The position numbers and the translations under genes are program-made. A stretch of 64,000 nt of DNA from Stereocaulon alpinum. Lineage: Eukaryota > Ascomycota > Lecanoromycetes > Lecanorales > Stereocaulaceae. The notes beneath the pieces are model-generated. The model had not been told where the DNA came from and searched no databases. It worked only from the letters and a program-made list of their open reading frames with translations. The stretch lies in assembly GCA_018257865.1 (NCBI GenBank), contig JAEUBA010000014.1, positions 248,001 to 312,000 on the forward strand. The letters are read 5' to 3'. The stretch's first letter is position 1; each line of letters starts with the position of its first letter. Below, piece after piece: positions 32,697 to 44,750 of this stretch.

Positions 32697-33736
32697 GGTA
32701 GATCAATTGGCGGCCGTTCGAGGGTCGAGGACATATCAATTAGCAATAACATGGGACTGCTCTGATAGGAGCTCACAGAACAACGTGAATTTTCAAACGC
32801 AGCATGAGAGAGGTGAATATACGTTGACAGGAAGCTTAATATACACACAGAATCAAACAGACTGGAAGTGAGTAGGAGATTGGATGGGCACAAGACGCTC
32901 GCGAACGTCTCCACATCAAGGGCGTTAATGGCGGCTCTTAGCGCGGCTTTGGTTCCGCTACTAAGCTTGGCAGTACTCGTAGTTCTATCACTCGTTCCAT
33001 CCAATTGTTTGAGCCACCTTTCTACCCTCCTTTTTATGACGCACCCCATGTATTGAGATGCCCATATTTAGAAGCAAGTAGTCTTTTGAGGGTTCAGAGA
33101 TCCCGCATTGTCATGCACTGTCAGACTAGACAAATCAACTAGCCAGAAAGCAATGAAGCATTCATACTACCCATCATTGCAGAAAAGGTAGCTTATCCAG
33201 AACTGTTTTACCTTGAATGCTATTGTCTGAATCTCTCGATTTCGGAAAAAGATTCTTTGAGTAACATGGCCACTAATCTGGACCTCTTGGAGCACTACAC
33301 GCTCAATGCGGATGAGCTCCACGCCTCCATGGTACACAAATCCTTGGTATAGGATACACTTAATGGGCGGCGTAAATTCAAGGTGAAAGAGAGTTGGGAC
33401 AATGTCAGAATTGTAGGCTATGGCTCCTCTGACGAGGTGTGGCCGCAAAAGCGGAGAGACTCTGGCGCGAAGCGAGCTGTTTAAGTCCTGCGCAAATATC
33501 GCATTTAGTACTTGAATGTGAGTTGCAAGAGAGTGCTCGGAGCATCGGCTAGGTTCGACGAATCACGGATCGGCAATTACTCCGCTTAGCACGCTCTAAT
33601 AAGTTCAAGTGTGTTGTTTTATTCTTACAGCTGATTTCAGCCATTTTGGCGTAGCCAGAGCGTTGCAGCTCACACATAGTGGCACTGATCTTGGACCGAA
33701 AGACTAGTCCCGCGAATATAGTTGTATTCGTCTATC
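32697..33736. other. Intergenic region
   Basis: About 1.04 kb. A minus-strand ATG frame (32660-33049) overlaps the PPR gene start and has no features. Nothing else is supported; the AT content rises toward the ankyrin pseudogene. Confidence 0.45.
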
Positions 33737-34250
33737 ATGAAGTACTATGAGGACGGCAGCATCTATACAGTCATTAGCGAATGTCTCGTAAGAAGCGCCG
33801 ACGTAAATGCGAATGACCGTGACTTTGCTATTCTTGTACACTAGGCTATGCTACAGTCTAACGAGATTTTTCCGGAGGATTCTAATCGTGTACTAGCACC
33901 GCGCTTGTTGTGGCAGTAGAAGTCCGACATGGTCAAGAGATTCGCTGGGCAAGGCTTCCATACACATTGCTTCGAACACTGCAGGGTGATATGTTCGCTG
34001 CGTTATTAAAACATGGGTCTGACATCAATGCATGAGATTCTGAGACGCGTACAGCCCTTCACCGCGCCATTTATTTTGTTAGGGATCCCCCTCATAAACC
34101 TCCTAAGACTGGAGCCGACATAAAGACTGCCGATTGAACTGACACAAGACCGCTTCAGATAGTAACAGCGGCCGGGAACTAGGCATTTACAAGAATCTTT
34201 ATCCATTTCGGCAAGCTCTCTTATACAAGCTTGGATATGGTGATTTGGTA
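33737..34250 (+). pseudogene. Ankyrin-repeat pseudogene with in-frame stops
   Basis: Two plus-strand segments read as ankyrin repeats broken by stops. Segment 1 (from 33737) has CLVRSADVNANDRDFAILVH and then TAG at 33842-33844. Segment 2 (frame starting 33985) has GDMFAALLKHGSDINA, TGA at 34033-34035, then DSETRTALHRAIYF, TGA at 34135-34137, TRPLQIVTAAGN, TAG at 34180-34182 and AFTRIFIHFG. The ...LLKHGSDINA..DSETRTALHRA pattern is the ankyrin loop and helix signature. Several stops could come from CGA or CAG by a C-to-T change. A frame change between the segments shows at least one indel or lost intron. It is the remains of an ankyrin protein gene, perhaps related to the intact PigL_N/ankyrin genes. 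Confidence 0.7.
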
Positions 34251-34474
34251 GGGGTTTCTAATATCCTATTTTCGGAGTGAATGCTTCCCATATTGGCCAC
34301 ATCCGCGAATAATAGCGTTCACGAGTGATGTGCTGAAGGATGCAACAAATTATTATCGGTGACGAGGCTTGAGAGAAGAATACATTCATTAGGATATCCC
34401 ACAACATTATACCCATACCCCAATTTGCAGTGCCCAAATAATTTCCGCATCGTGTTTGAACTCCATTTCGGTCT

Positions 34475-35323
34475 CTACTTCATAAGCTGCACAAATTCAT
34501 TATCTGCAATCGCATCAGCCTACCCTTCGGCTTATGCCGCTCCTTCCCAGAAGCCAAACCCAAAGAAAGGGCGGACTTACAGTCAATACACCCATCCCCA
34601 TCCTTATCCGCCTCGCGGATCATCTCCTCAATCTGGTCGTCCGTCAGATCCTCGCCAATAGACTTCATCAGATGTCTCAGCTCCGCGGTGTCAATCGTTC
34701 CACTATCGTCTTTGTCGAAGACGCGGAAAGCGGCGCGTAGTTCGGCTTCAGAGTCGGCGTTGGCGACTTTGTGGGCCATTATTGTTGCGAACTCTGTGGT
34801 TTTGGGGAAGTGTTTAGTTTTATGCGTATGCCCAGATACATAGGCCTTCTAAAATTGTAGAATCAAAGGGAAACCCAAGAGAGTAGAATACCGTCAAAGT
34901 CAATGGTACCACTGTGATCGGCGTCGATCTCGTTCATGATGTCTTGGAGTTCGGTTTCGGAGGGTTTAAGCCCTAGTGAGCGCATCACGTTGCCTAGCTC
35001 TGTGGCTGTAATCTCGCCTGGTTTGCTTTAGAATGCCTTCGACAGACAAAGGAAGAGTGCTCGGGCACGCGGCGATGAGGTGCTATAGAGGTCGGGCTGT
35101 TTGTGACTCAAAGAAAGGCATTACTCACCATTGCCGTCGTCATCCTATGGTTCACAGATATCTTAGTTGACAGAGCGTTTATCTTGAGATGCAACATCAT
35201 AGACATACAAATAGCGCGAACGTTGTCCGAAGATCTTTCAGTTGCTCTTCGGTCAATGAGGCTGTCTAGGTGAGAAGATGGGTTCAGCATCAAAATTTGC
35301 AGGCGAAGGGTAGGTATTACCAT
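34475..35323 (-). CDS. Divergent calmodulin-like protein, six exons, four EF-hands
   Basis: Exons (minus) 35321-35323, 35209-35265, 35129-35144, 34892-35017, 34581-34793 and 34475-34503 total 444 nt and give 147 aa. The first exon is the ATG alone and the third is 16 nt; all introns are GT-AG. Four complete calcium loops are visible: DDDGNGEITATE, DADHSGTIDFDE, DKDDSGTIDTAE and DKDGDGCIDYNE, each with Asp/Asn/Ser ligands, the central Gly, Ile, and Glu at position 12. The central helix region is MAHKVANADSEAELRAAF and the end is EFVQLMK. The sequence differs from the almost invariant fungal calmodulin at many sites (DLRTTFALF, FATIMAHKV), so it is more likely a calmodulin paralogue than the essential calmodulin itself. 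Role: calcium-dependent partner binding. Confidence 0.92.
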
Positions 35324-35974
35324 CTTTGTGATATAAGCTGGCTGCAAGATGTTTTACAGAGCTTGTTTACTCAATGTGGAATTTTTAGATGACTAGTAAA
35401 GCTCGACTAGCAGGATGGATAAGATGGTATGGCAGCGCCAAGACTTTCAGCCCCACCATGGGCCGAGCTGTCAGGCAGCTGCAGCTACCTTAGTGAAGCT
35501 TGATGATTAGTCACGTGTGGTTCAAGTATCAGTGCCTGACCACTAAGAGACAGTCTTGGAATACAATTGATCGGTAGTTGCATATCATTTCACAGAAGGC
35601 TAGCTGATCACTCGACACACTTGACTACGTACATAGGCAAGTGGTTTCTTTGGATGTTGATATCAGAATCGTCAGGCATCCACCGTTGCTAAGAATAGAG
35701 ATTGTACTCCCAAATCACGGGGTTTCCAATCCGTCGTTCCATACTGCTATCCATGCGAATTCTGCGCTGCGCACAGCTTTGACACGTTAGTCGTTTGCGT
35801 TTGCGCATATTACTTGCTCCAGAGAACGGCTCGGGGTTCAGGCGCGGATAGGTATAGATGAAGCACCGGCGCAGCCGAAGGTACATGCGACTTGGTGATT
35901 CTGAAAACAAGGGGCGACAGCCACCTTGTGCCTCCCATCATTATTGCAAGAGGGACTCTCCCCACACACACATC
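35324..35974. promoter_or_regulatory. Divergent spacer, calmodulin-like / secreted protein
   Basis: A 651-bp region between divergent start codons. No gene; the plus-strand frame that begins at 35858 is only the open leader of the secreted protein. No clear boxes are recognised. Confidence 0.45.
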
Positions 35975-36613
35975 ATGAGATCCTTCAATCTTTGCCACTG
36001 CTTCCTCCTGTTCCAGCTTGCTGCCCTCGCTCTCACTATCCCACCCCCGATCAAAAACTTCGACCTCACAACAGCGCCCATCTCGCTCTCCAACCCAGAC
36101 CCAGAACTCAATGTTACCTTCCCACTCGGATTCGCACTAACCTCTCCCCTCAATATCACAGATCCTGTCAACCCCATACTGTCCAATCCGTTAGAGTAAG
36201 CCGGACCCATCCGGCACCTCAATTCACAACTAACGGTACCCTCCAGCAACCCTCCTGACCCCTACTATTACAAACCCACAGGCTACACCCTCGCCGTGAT
36301 CTTCTCTAGATACCGTTCCACGATACACTCCAAATACGCTGTCTCGGCCGCCGAACAAGGCTGGGTAGAGGCAGCCACAACGCACCATGGAGCCACGGCA
36401 CCCGTGGGTACAGCCACAAAGATGTATACGTTCGGTAACACGCAACTGGTGATTCGGCCGAACGCGAAGATGACGTGGGCGATGTTTCAGCAGGCATGTC
36501 TTTGGATCATGGAGGTTTATAATAAGGGACTGATCAGTGAGAGTACCTTGGGGTTCCTGGATGATGCGCATGAGGGAAATGTGGGGACAGGGGAGGTGAG
36601 GCTGACTTCTTAG
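35975..36613 (+). CDS. Small secreted protein, 195 aa
   Basis: Exons 35975-36195 and 36247-36613 (51-nt intron, GTAAGC...CTCCAG) join at an Asp codon. The first 20 or so residues (MRSFNLCHCFLLFQLAALAL) are a signal peptide followed by a probable cleavage site. The mature part has N-glycosylation sequons (NVT, NIT) and a tail region with AAEQGWVEAATTHHGA and MTWAMFQQACLWIMEVYNKG. It has only about one cysteine after the signal peptide, so it is not a classical cysteine-rich effector. The pattern resembles fungal secreted hypothetical proteins of about 200 aa, and an extracellular role is inferred only from the signal peptide. Confidence 0.8.
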
Positions 36614-37778
36614 CAGATATGGAAAGCGGAAGGGGGGTGATTGAAGAGCATCTAAAAGCGATGACGCATATGTTTGTACGAACAGACAACAGTGCACTCA
36701 TCTTAAAAGCACATTAGAGATCGTAATTGCTTGGTATGTAGCTCGTATAGCCATCACGCTTTCCTTGCATGAATGCCCTCATAGATCAAACTTCTTTCCA
36801 GTCGACCAAGACAGCATTTGTATCTCATTTTGGAAAGTCATTGGGGCTGAATATTCCTTCCATCCACGGCGCATTATCATGCGATCGTGATACTGGGGTG
36901 AGTGCAGTAATGTAGATTGAACAAAAAGTACTAATGATGAAAAGCCTTACAGTCGGTGCCGAGTATATGGAATCAGGTGGCCAGTCCTCAGAACACAAGA
37001 CCTTGGACAGGTGATGACGAACCATCATTGTTGTCGAAAGCAGGAGCGCTGATCAAGGTCCCCACGAGTTTTAAAGTTATCGCGCCTGCCTGTCAAAAGT
37101 TAGGTAAGGTAAGACCTGCTTAGCGTCTCTTGGCGCGGCCATTGTTTACTTCGACGCGTGGTCGGGACTTTCCGCGATCCATCCCAACTACCTATGACCA
37201 CACTCCGCCACTTCGCCTCACCTCACGTCTATACCATCTTCATCGAAGACAACAAGCGGACGGCACTTCCACTATCGCCAAAATCTTGCGCTCAGCGCTG
37301 GTACTCCGCCTGCCTCAAGTTCTACTGAGCCGTGCACGTCGTTGCTGGAACACCTTGAAATCGCCACTTTAGGCATCGCTAACTTACTAGAAACCAATAT
37401 CTACCTGACATCACGATTGTATATTGGGTCAATAAGAAGTCGTGGATGGGGTGATAGGCTGAGGGGCTCTGCGTGGGGGCGTCGGAGCTGAGAAGAGTGC
37501 ATTCCGTTCATATTCAGAAACATTCCGAGCGCAGGTGGCGCGTATGACACAACAAACGATCTCTCGCCCACTTTAAGAACGCTTGATCTAGCGTTTACAG
37601 CAGGAGCGCACTTTCGGCTCATCATTGGAAACGGTGGGGGACAACTGGAGGCACTGAGCTCCTGACATACAGGTACTAGCCAGAATTTTGTCAGCGCTCA
37701 TCAACAGATCCAATTCATACGTCCTCCTCAAGTCTACAATTGATTTGTATCACCCACGAAGCGCACCTCGCGCCCCTC
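36614..37778. other. Intergenic region upstream of Wee1-like kinase
   Basis: About 1.16 kb. Small frames on both strands lack features. The promoter and leader of the kinase gene should lie in the last few hundred bases. Confidence 0.5.
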
Positions 37779-40700
37779 ATGGTCGGCACATACTCCCCGC
37801 ACGGAGACGCTGGCGGAACTCTGCATTTCCCATCGCCAACTCACATACATCATGTAGACCCAGCATCAGCATTCAGACAGCTACGGCGATCGCTGTCAAG
37901 GTCGCCATCTAAGGGTCCGACATTTCGCCTCGTCACATCGAAATCAACGTCTCCCTCACCCAGCTCACCGCTCTCGCCGTCTCGCGAACAACCACCTTAC
38001 CGATCGCTATCAGCGAACATCCTCACACCTACCCATGCTCGTCCTCAATCGCCACTAGTTGCTCCACATAATACCGGTGCGCGCAAGCTTAGACCTGCTG
38101 CGCGCAAACTGAGTCCGATGCGCAATCCTCCGTGCTCGACCAGCAATCAGCGAAGTCCGAGAAAGCGAACCCTGAGCGAGTCAAGAGATCATGGTAATGC
38201 CATACCGCGATCCTCCGCTGGATCCAGCGACGATCAAGAAAATAAGGTAGACCGAAGTGAGAGTCCTGTAGAGGATCCCATGCCGGACATTATATTCAAA
38301 ACAACTGCACCTTTGGTAGAAACGAGCCCATTTGCACCGCCTCGTGCCACTGCAAAATTCGAGAAGGGTCACAGCTGGAGTACAAAGTCCAGCCCCTTGA
38401 AGAGAAGCGATGGGATCATGAATTTGGATCAAGCGAGCCTAGGAAGTCCGTCAAGAAAACGAAGGAGCTTGCATGGTGGCATATTCAGCGCAGACTTTAA
38501 TATATTTGATCATGAAACTGCTTTTGACGGACCCTACGAATCATTTTCCGGGATCTCAGGTATGGAGATGGATACATCGGGCTCGCATGACCATTTCTTG
38601 ATATTGCCGAAGCGTACATCATCATTACGCAAGACCACATTACAGCAGCGATACGAGAAGCCGTCATTTGCAAGGTCGAAGCCCAATCCAGATCTTGCCA
38701 TTGACTTCGCCACACCGGGTCACGGCCAACCAAAGAGCCGGTTTCGAATGTCGCTCGACAGCGCCCTACCTTCAATACCGCGCGATAGTCCTTTTTCTTC
38801 GCAAGGAAGTCTTCCAAATGCATCTGCTCATCCTATATCTCAGCAAGGCACAAAGCAGAACGGTTTTGGCAATGCATCGCAGCCGCAGCCGCAGCGTCAT
38901 CCTCTGTCTAGAACTATCAGCCAATCTACGTCAAACTCTAGCATGGCGGAAGACTCGCCGACACACATCCCGGTACGGCAAGCTGAGCCACGAAGAGCAT
39001 TTGTCGACTTTTCGAAATCTCTTCCTGTAGGAGCTCCACGACTAAGCCCCCATGATGGGGAGCCCTCAAGTCAGGTATCGTCCGGAGGCTCATTTGCAAC
39101 GCCAGAGAACTATAAATTAGTCAAGCCTCTGCCTGCAGCATTCATGTCTACTGGCCTTATCTCAAAACGTCACAAAAACATGGAAGAATCGCAATCAGTC
39201 TTTGGCGCTAGCAAGAACTCGATGCCAGACACGCCGTGTAAACGGCACAGTCTCGCAGAGATTCCTTCTCCTACAGCGCCACGCGAGACGACTTTTGCAA
39301 AATCACACCACGCCCGACATTCATTCGGAACACCGTCAACACCATTCAACCCTCATGCATCTCGTCCAATAGCAGAAACATTTGGCAAAGGCGTCAGTAT
39401 ATTTGGCAGTACTTTTAGTAACGGAGGGGGTCTCCGGCGTGGCAGCTTTCTTAGTGTCAATGGTGAGGATGACTTGCAGTCGCCACCTAGGAAAGATGAT
39501 AGTCAGTCTAGTACTGAGTTCGACGTTCCTCCGACGCCGACGAAACAAGTGATCACACCAGGCAGCGTACAGCAGACGCTATCCGGAGGAAGCAATTCAC
39601 ATAAGGACTTGGTAAGTCCTGGCTATGGTGGCTCTGCTCGTCAGGAACCGCAAGCCTTCCAGGATGATCAAAGATGTAAGTTCATTTCCGTTGGGACACC
39701 ATCGGGGAGTGTGGATGGAGACAGTGACGGATTAATGGAGGACTCTCCATTGGCCGCCCTGGGTTTCAGAAGCTTTTCCACGATGCCCCGTTCTTTCACT
39801 CAAGCTCGTTTGTTGCGCAATTCGAAGTCTCCGACACCACTCGGAAAGGCTTCGTATACTGTGCCAGCATTCCTTTCAAAGATATCAAAAGCTAAACGAA
39901 GTCCTCTGTCTCCAGCAAGCCCTCTCAATGATCGATACTTTCACTTGTCTCCTCACACCCCGCGTGAGAGTATGATTCCACCAGATCCAAGTGGTTTGTC
40001 TATATCTGCTCATGCAGATGATCAACTACGCCCAATGACGGCTTTGAATAGCAGCGCGTCCATACACCCCCCAGCTACACCAACAGCGCCTAGAGACTAC
40101 TTTGCCTCATTCAACAGATCAACGGCTAGCATGACTCCTTCCCATGGACCAGCTCCTGTGGAGGTCGATCCGGTCTTGACTTCTAAATTTGATAAGGTCG
40201 AGCTGATTGGCACGGGAGAGTTCTCCCAGGTTTACCGTGTAACGCAGAAGCAGGAGTTGAACCGCACCCACGGCTACTTCTCCCTTCCTCCGTCTAGGAC
40301 TTCACCAAAGACACCTTTACCTGATCGGGTTTGGGCTGTCAAGAAGTCTCGCAACCCATACATCGGCCCGAGAGATCGACAGCGCAAGCTTCAGGAAGTA
40401 ACCACCTTGAAAGCACTTGGGCAATCAGACCATACGCTTCAACTTTTCGACAGTTGGGAGGACAAGAGTCATCTTTATATTCAAACCGAGTTCTGCGAAG
40501 AGGGTAGCCTTGACTTGTTCCTTGATCAAGTCGGCCGCAAAGCACGACTTGACGACTTCAGGATCTGGAAGATTATGCTCGAGCTTTCTCTTGTAGGTCT
40601 CAGAAGGTTTCGCCCATTAACGAGCGTCACTAACCGTCTGAGTAGGGACTCAAACATATCCATGATTCTGGCTTCATCCATTTAGACCTCAAACCGGCGA

Positions 40701-41389
40701 ATGTCTTGATCACTTTCGAAGGCGTTCTGAAAGTCGCAGATTTTGGCATGGCAACTGATTGGCCGGCTCAGCCAGGCATAGATGGAGAGGGCGACCGAGA
40801 GTACATCGGACCAGAGATCCTGAGAGGACAATTCGACAAGCCTGGAGATGTCTTCGCCCTTGGACTGATCATGCTCGAGATTGCAGGGAACGTCATGTTG
40901 CCAGACAATGGAGCCTCTTGGCAGCGCTTAAGAACGGGTGATATGAGTGACGTCCCAAGCTTGACGTGGAGCTCAGACAGCAGCAACGTCCTTCGAGACT
41001 CTTCCGGTAAGCCCCTTTCGCAGGACGAATCGATCGAGGACTTCTATGGATCAGACTCCGGTGACGACAGCTTCGGGTCCCCCAATCTTATACGTCACAA
41101 CCGTGTCAAGCAGATGAAGAATGGCCCGTTCTTGCTTCACCGATCTGGTGAGCTTGCTCAGCCCCCAGCCTTCATGATCGACTCAAATGATCCAGAGGCT
41201 CTTGACAAAGTTGTTCGCTGGATGATCTCGCCCCAAGCAGCAGATAGGCCGATTGTGGCTCAGATCCTCAAAACGACAGGAGTCCAATGGGCAGAGACTA
41301 GAAGGAGGGCAGGTGCAACAATATTCGAGGGCAATTGGGGCCCGGCTGACGAAGTACTCGCGGATGACGCGGAAATGATTGACGTTTAA
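37779..41389 (+). CDS. wee1: Wee1-family protein kinase (AnkA-like)
   Basis: Exons 37779-40592 and 40646-41389 (53-nt intron, GTAGGT...AGTAG) encode 1185 aa. The first 800 residues are a Ser/Pro/Thr-rich disordered regulatory region with many SP/TP sites. The kinase domain starts near residue 802: glycine loop GTGEFSQVYRV (about 811), WAVKKSR lysine, catalytic HLDLKPANVLI (about 950), ADFGMATDW, and the Wee1-specific EGDREYIGPEILRG. The HLDLKP form and the GDREY..PEIL activation segment are Wee1/Mik1 hallmarks. Family role: inhibitory tyrosine phosphorylation of Cdk1 (Cdc2/NimX), restraining entry into mitosis. ATG chosen at 37779; a TTG at 37740 is not required. Confidence 0.94.
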
Positions 41390-42892
41390 GGCAATGTTCT
41401 AAAACGCATTCAAGGATATAGATTGCGATTTGACATGGACCCTGATCTGGATGGCTTCGGGACAAGCATAGGCGATTTGGCGTTTCATGGATGGATAAGG
41501 AAACGTCACCAATTGGCTGCCATGGTAATGGATCGGCAGGCATAGCTTTCGCATTTGCAGACGGCAGGACTTTAACGACAACTTTACGATTTTCCACCAT
41601 TATTACCCAGCTCCGGCGCTTGCATCGACGGCGTACCATTTGACTACTCTTCTTTAATCATTCGCTTCTTGCATCCGCTAGATTTTACCAACAGTTCGAC
41701 ATTTCACCTCACGGGAACGCTTTACGCTTGCCATACCTTGTCAAACGAGACTTGCAGATATCGTACTTATGCACAAAGAGTGGCTCCCAGGCCAGAAAGA
41801 GATTTGCGTACGCTATTCACCCTCTTTTGAACGATGAAATTAGCTATAAAGGATCGGCTTTGAGCGCGAGGTTGCACGATGTCGAAGTATTTTTTTGCGT
41901 GCATGGATGGCTAGATATTGGCTTCATGGCTCAGCAGCTCTGGATTGCTGGCACGGGATAGATAGATGAATGAAAACATTGCGATAAGAGTACCCATTTT
42001 CTGGCCTGCACTTTGAACTATTTCATGTCGCTTGAGCCTCTTACTCGGGAATTTTAACCATCAGCCTCGGAATACAACCATTTCTTACACTAATGTATGA
42101 TCCTCAAATCAAAGTGCAAGTCTAACGGACCGTCTACGTATCGATCTGCCACCACTACACTCTATCAAAACCAACCGCATAACAACCCCCTCCCCCAACA
42201 CGTCCCTTCCATCCCCCAACCTCAAAAACCTAAATACCATACCCCTCCCCACCTCCCCGCCTCGACCCAAGTCCCAGCGCTTACTAAATCCCCACATAGA
42301 AAAAGAAACCCACATCTATCCCCCAATCAAACCGCTCCCAACTCCCTATACGCGCCTTGGGGAAAGTTGCATAGAGACCGCATGTTTGGGATCATAGACG
42401 CTTCTATGGGGGTTTGAACCATTCTGTTGGGTATGTCGAGTAAGGGGAGGGAGGAATATTCAGGTGGCTGTGGTCGCTAGGGAGGAGAGGGTTTGAAGGA
42501 AAGAAGGGGGAGTTGGGTATGGTGATTGCAGGATTGATTTGGGGTTTGTTGGGCATTGGGCTGAATAGGTAGCTACTAGATGACGGTCTCTGCTTCGTTC
42601 AGCCGCTCCTTGAGGGAGATGCTACGTCTGGCCAAGCGAGTAATCACGAATTGGGACAGGCTGCTGAACGCGTGCGTTATGGGACGAGGTCTTGGTGGTG
42701 ATGTGGGTGATGTAGGTAAGAACAATGACGTGCCTTTCCTTTTTGTATAGTGGGTTGTCTCGAGACTGACTCGTGGTTTACTTGAGGCGGTTATAATAAC
42801 ATCGTGCTTGCAATGTCCGGGTATCAGCCTGACGTCCGCTGCGACCGGGGTTCGAAGCCAGGATCACCGAGGAGTTCTTACGTTCATGTTGT
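41390..42892. other. Spacer with pyrimidine-rich tract; possible upstream exons
   Basis: Pyrimidine-rich (CCCCAAC/CCTCCCC words) from about 42180 to 42350. A short ATG frame at 42519-42568 (MVIAGLIWGLLGIGLN) ends at a GTAGCT donor-like site and would make a signal-peptide-like exon. Another frame at about 42600-42715 ends at GTAAGA. These could be upstream exons of the gene at 42893-43449, but a TGA at 42783-42785 interrupts the chain I tried. Confidence 0.35.
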
Positions 42893-43449
42893 GTGTGGGC
42901 GATAGGCAGGCTTCGCAGGAACGGCAGGTCTTTGGGCACGCGGATACGGATCCGGGGGTACAGATTAATCTTCCGTTCACGTATAGAGCTAGTAAGGTTT
43001 CCCGCGAGTAGTACAGCGGTTGGAGATCTGGATGTGCTTAAAGTTCGATTTCGAACAGTTGATGCGAGATGCATGGTGGTCATTGACATCAAAGGCAAAC
43101 CAAGCACTACATCTTGGTACGAGATATGGGAGGCGACCTTGACAGTTGCGAGCATGTGTGTTCGTGGTTTGGGAAAAGGTGGGAAAGCTATCAATATCGG
43201 TAAGTACACTTGCCTTATCATACCTGACAGACACGATCCTAGCCCTGCTCATGCATTGATTTAGGTCCCCGCACGAACATCTTCCTCGAGGTATTGGATC
43301 AAAGCCGCGACATGGACAGGCTATCCGGCAACATCACCTCGGGCAGCAATGTTTCTGGTTCAACAGCGAATGGATTGGAGTTTGGAGGGCAGACTGAGTC
43401 CTCCCTTCGGTCATCGAGAGTAATCTCAAGCAGAACGACAGCTCTCTAG
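42893..43449 (+). pseudogene. Remnant of secreted cysteine-domain protein (3' part intact)
   Basis: The coding signal is clear from about 43010 to 43199, then across a GT-AG intron (43200-43264) to a TAG at 43447-43449. It includes VGDLDVLKVRFRTVDARCMV, STTSWYEIWEATLTVASMCV, KGGKAINIG and TNIFLEVLDQSRD. The pattern 'C-(V/I)-x-(I/L)-D ... W-x-x-I-x-x-A ... C-V ... G-G-K-A-x-x-G ... I-x-L-x-V' resembles the repeated domain of the protein at 51590-52800. Upstream, the frame carrying GVQINLPFTYRAS is shifted against this one with no usable intron between, and a stop lies further up. It may be a damaged gene, or a real gene whose 5' exons I failed to resolve. Confidence 0.45.
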
Positions 43450-44750
43450 TAAATCTCCCTAACGATGATTCCACGCGAATGACCGGGTCAGGAGGACTAG
43501 ACTTCTCATGGAAAAAGGAGAAAGCGCAGATTGTCCTGCTTGCCACTTGTGTTTCGGATACTTGAAGACCATGAGAAAGTCAGGAAATCAGATGGCTGTA
43601 TACCGATTTTCAGTCACTTTCATAAGGAAAGTACATCTTTCACCAACGACGATCATAAGACTTACACCCCTCTCTGCTCACCACTACCCTGAATTCTAGC
43701 AAGATCTACGGGGACGCGCAAGGAAAACCTTGAGCATCAGTCCAGAGACGGCAAGTTCCAGTGGAGACCAGACAAGACATCATTGATAGACATTGCAAAT
43801 GTAGATTATTGGAGCGTGCATAGGAATGAGAGCCGCAACAAGTAGCTGCCTTGCCAGAGAATAATGTCACGATGAGACGATTCATGAGCATATTTGGCGT
43901 GACTGTTGACTCGAAATCAGATGTCTCGTTCTAATGTGCCGATTCTCTGTTCGTTATATGAAGTCTTCAACGTTCGATTCCCAACACAAAGCCCAAGACA
44001 GAGTAAATCAATCCTACGAGTGGAGCCATAGTGTTGATATTGCTGTTCACATTAGGCTAACTCGCTTGTATTGGGTAATCCAGGCTGGCATTACGCATTA
44101 GTGTTATGGAGCTGTAATTGCGGCTATGATGTATGACAGTAAGCGGTTGAATACATCTAAGGTTAGACGATGTAAAGCGCGGGTTCCTGAATGATATACC
44201 GTACCCTTATATAAGTGTGAATAAGCAGATCTTCGAATGATATGATTGGTCACTCAGCGATCACGGGTTCCACAGATTCGAGTTGGGGAGGAGGTGGATC
44301 TCATAAACATGTTCACTCTGAGTCTATGCTAAGTTAGTACTTTGCTCGCAGATGAATGTGAGTAGAGTATCTCCTCATAGATCGGACGTGGGTTGTGGAT
44401 GAATGAATGTTTCAGTTGTGCTTGGCATGCATAAGGTGTGCTGCATAAAAGCGGACAGTTCCGGATTTCCTTGGCATCCGTCCCTGATTTTCGACGTTTC
44501 GTACCGTGGTGACGGAAATCTGGAACAACGGATCATCAACAAGTCACACATCGCCACGATTGAGCCACTACCGAGTGGAGCCACATCACGACAACTCGTA
44601 TGAGGCGTGTATCACAGCTAATGGCATTCACAGAGCTACGTGGATATTCCGTAACATTCTGATTTGTACTCATCAGCTCCCCACTTGGAGCCAGCCTACC
44701 GGATGATGCGGTACGGCAGGAACACTTTGTGACGTTCCCTGCCAACCTAA
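43450..44750. other. Intergenic region, no gene seen
   Basis: About 1.3 kb, AT-leaning, with no supported frame. The Vac7 promoter should lie at its right end. Confidence 0.5.

Noticed and set aside
32660..33049. 129-codon minus-strand ORF upstream of the PPR gene
   Set aside because: It overlaps the PPR start, has no recognisable feature, and the PPR gene already begins with a good presequence.
42840..42870. GGTTCGAAGCC, resembling a tRNA B-box
   Set aside because: The flanking bases do not form a T-stem and no A-box, anticodon arm or acceptor stem could be built around it.
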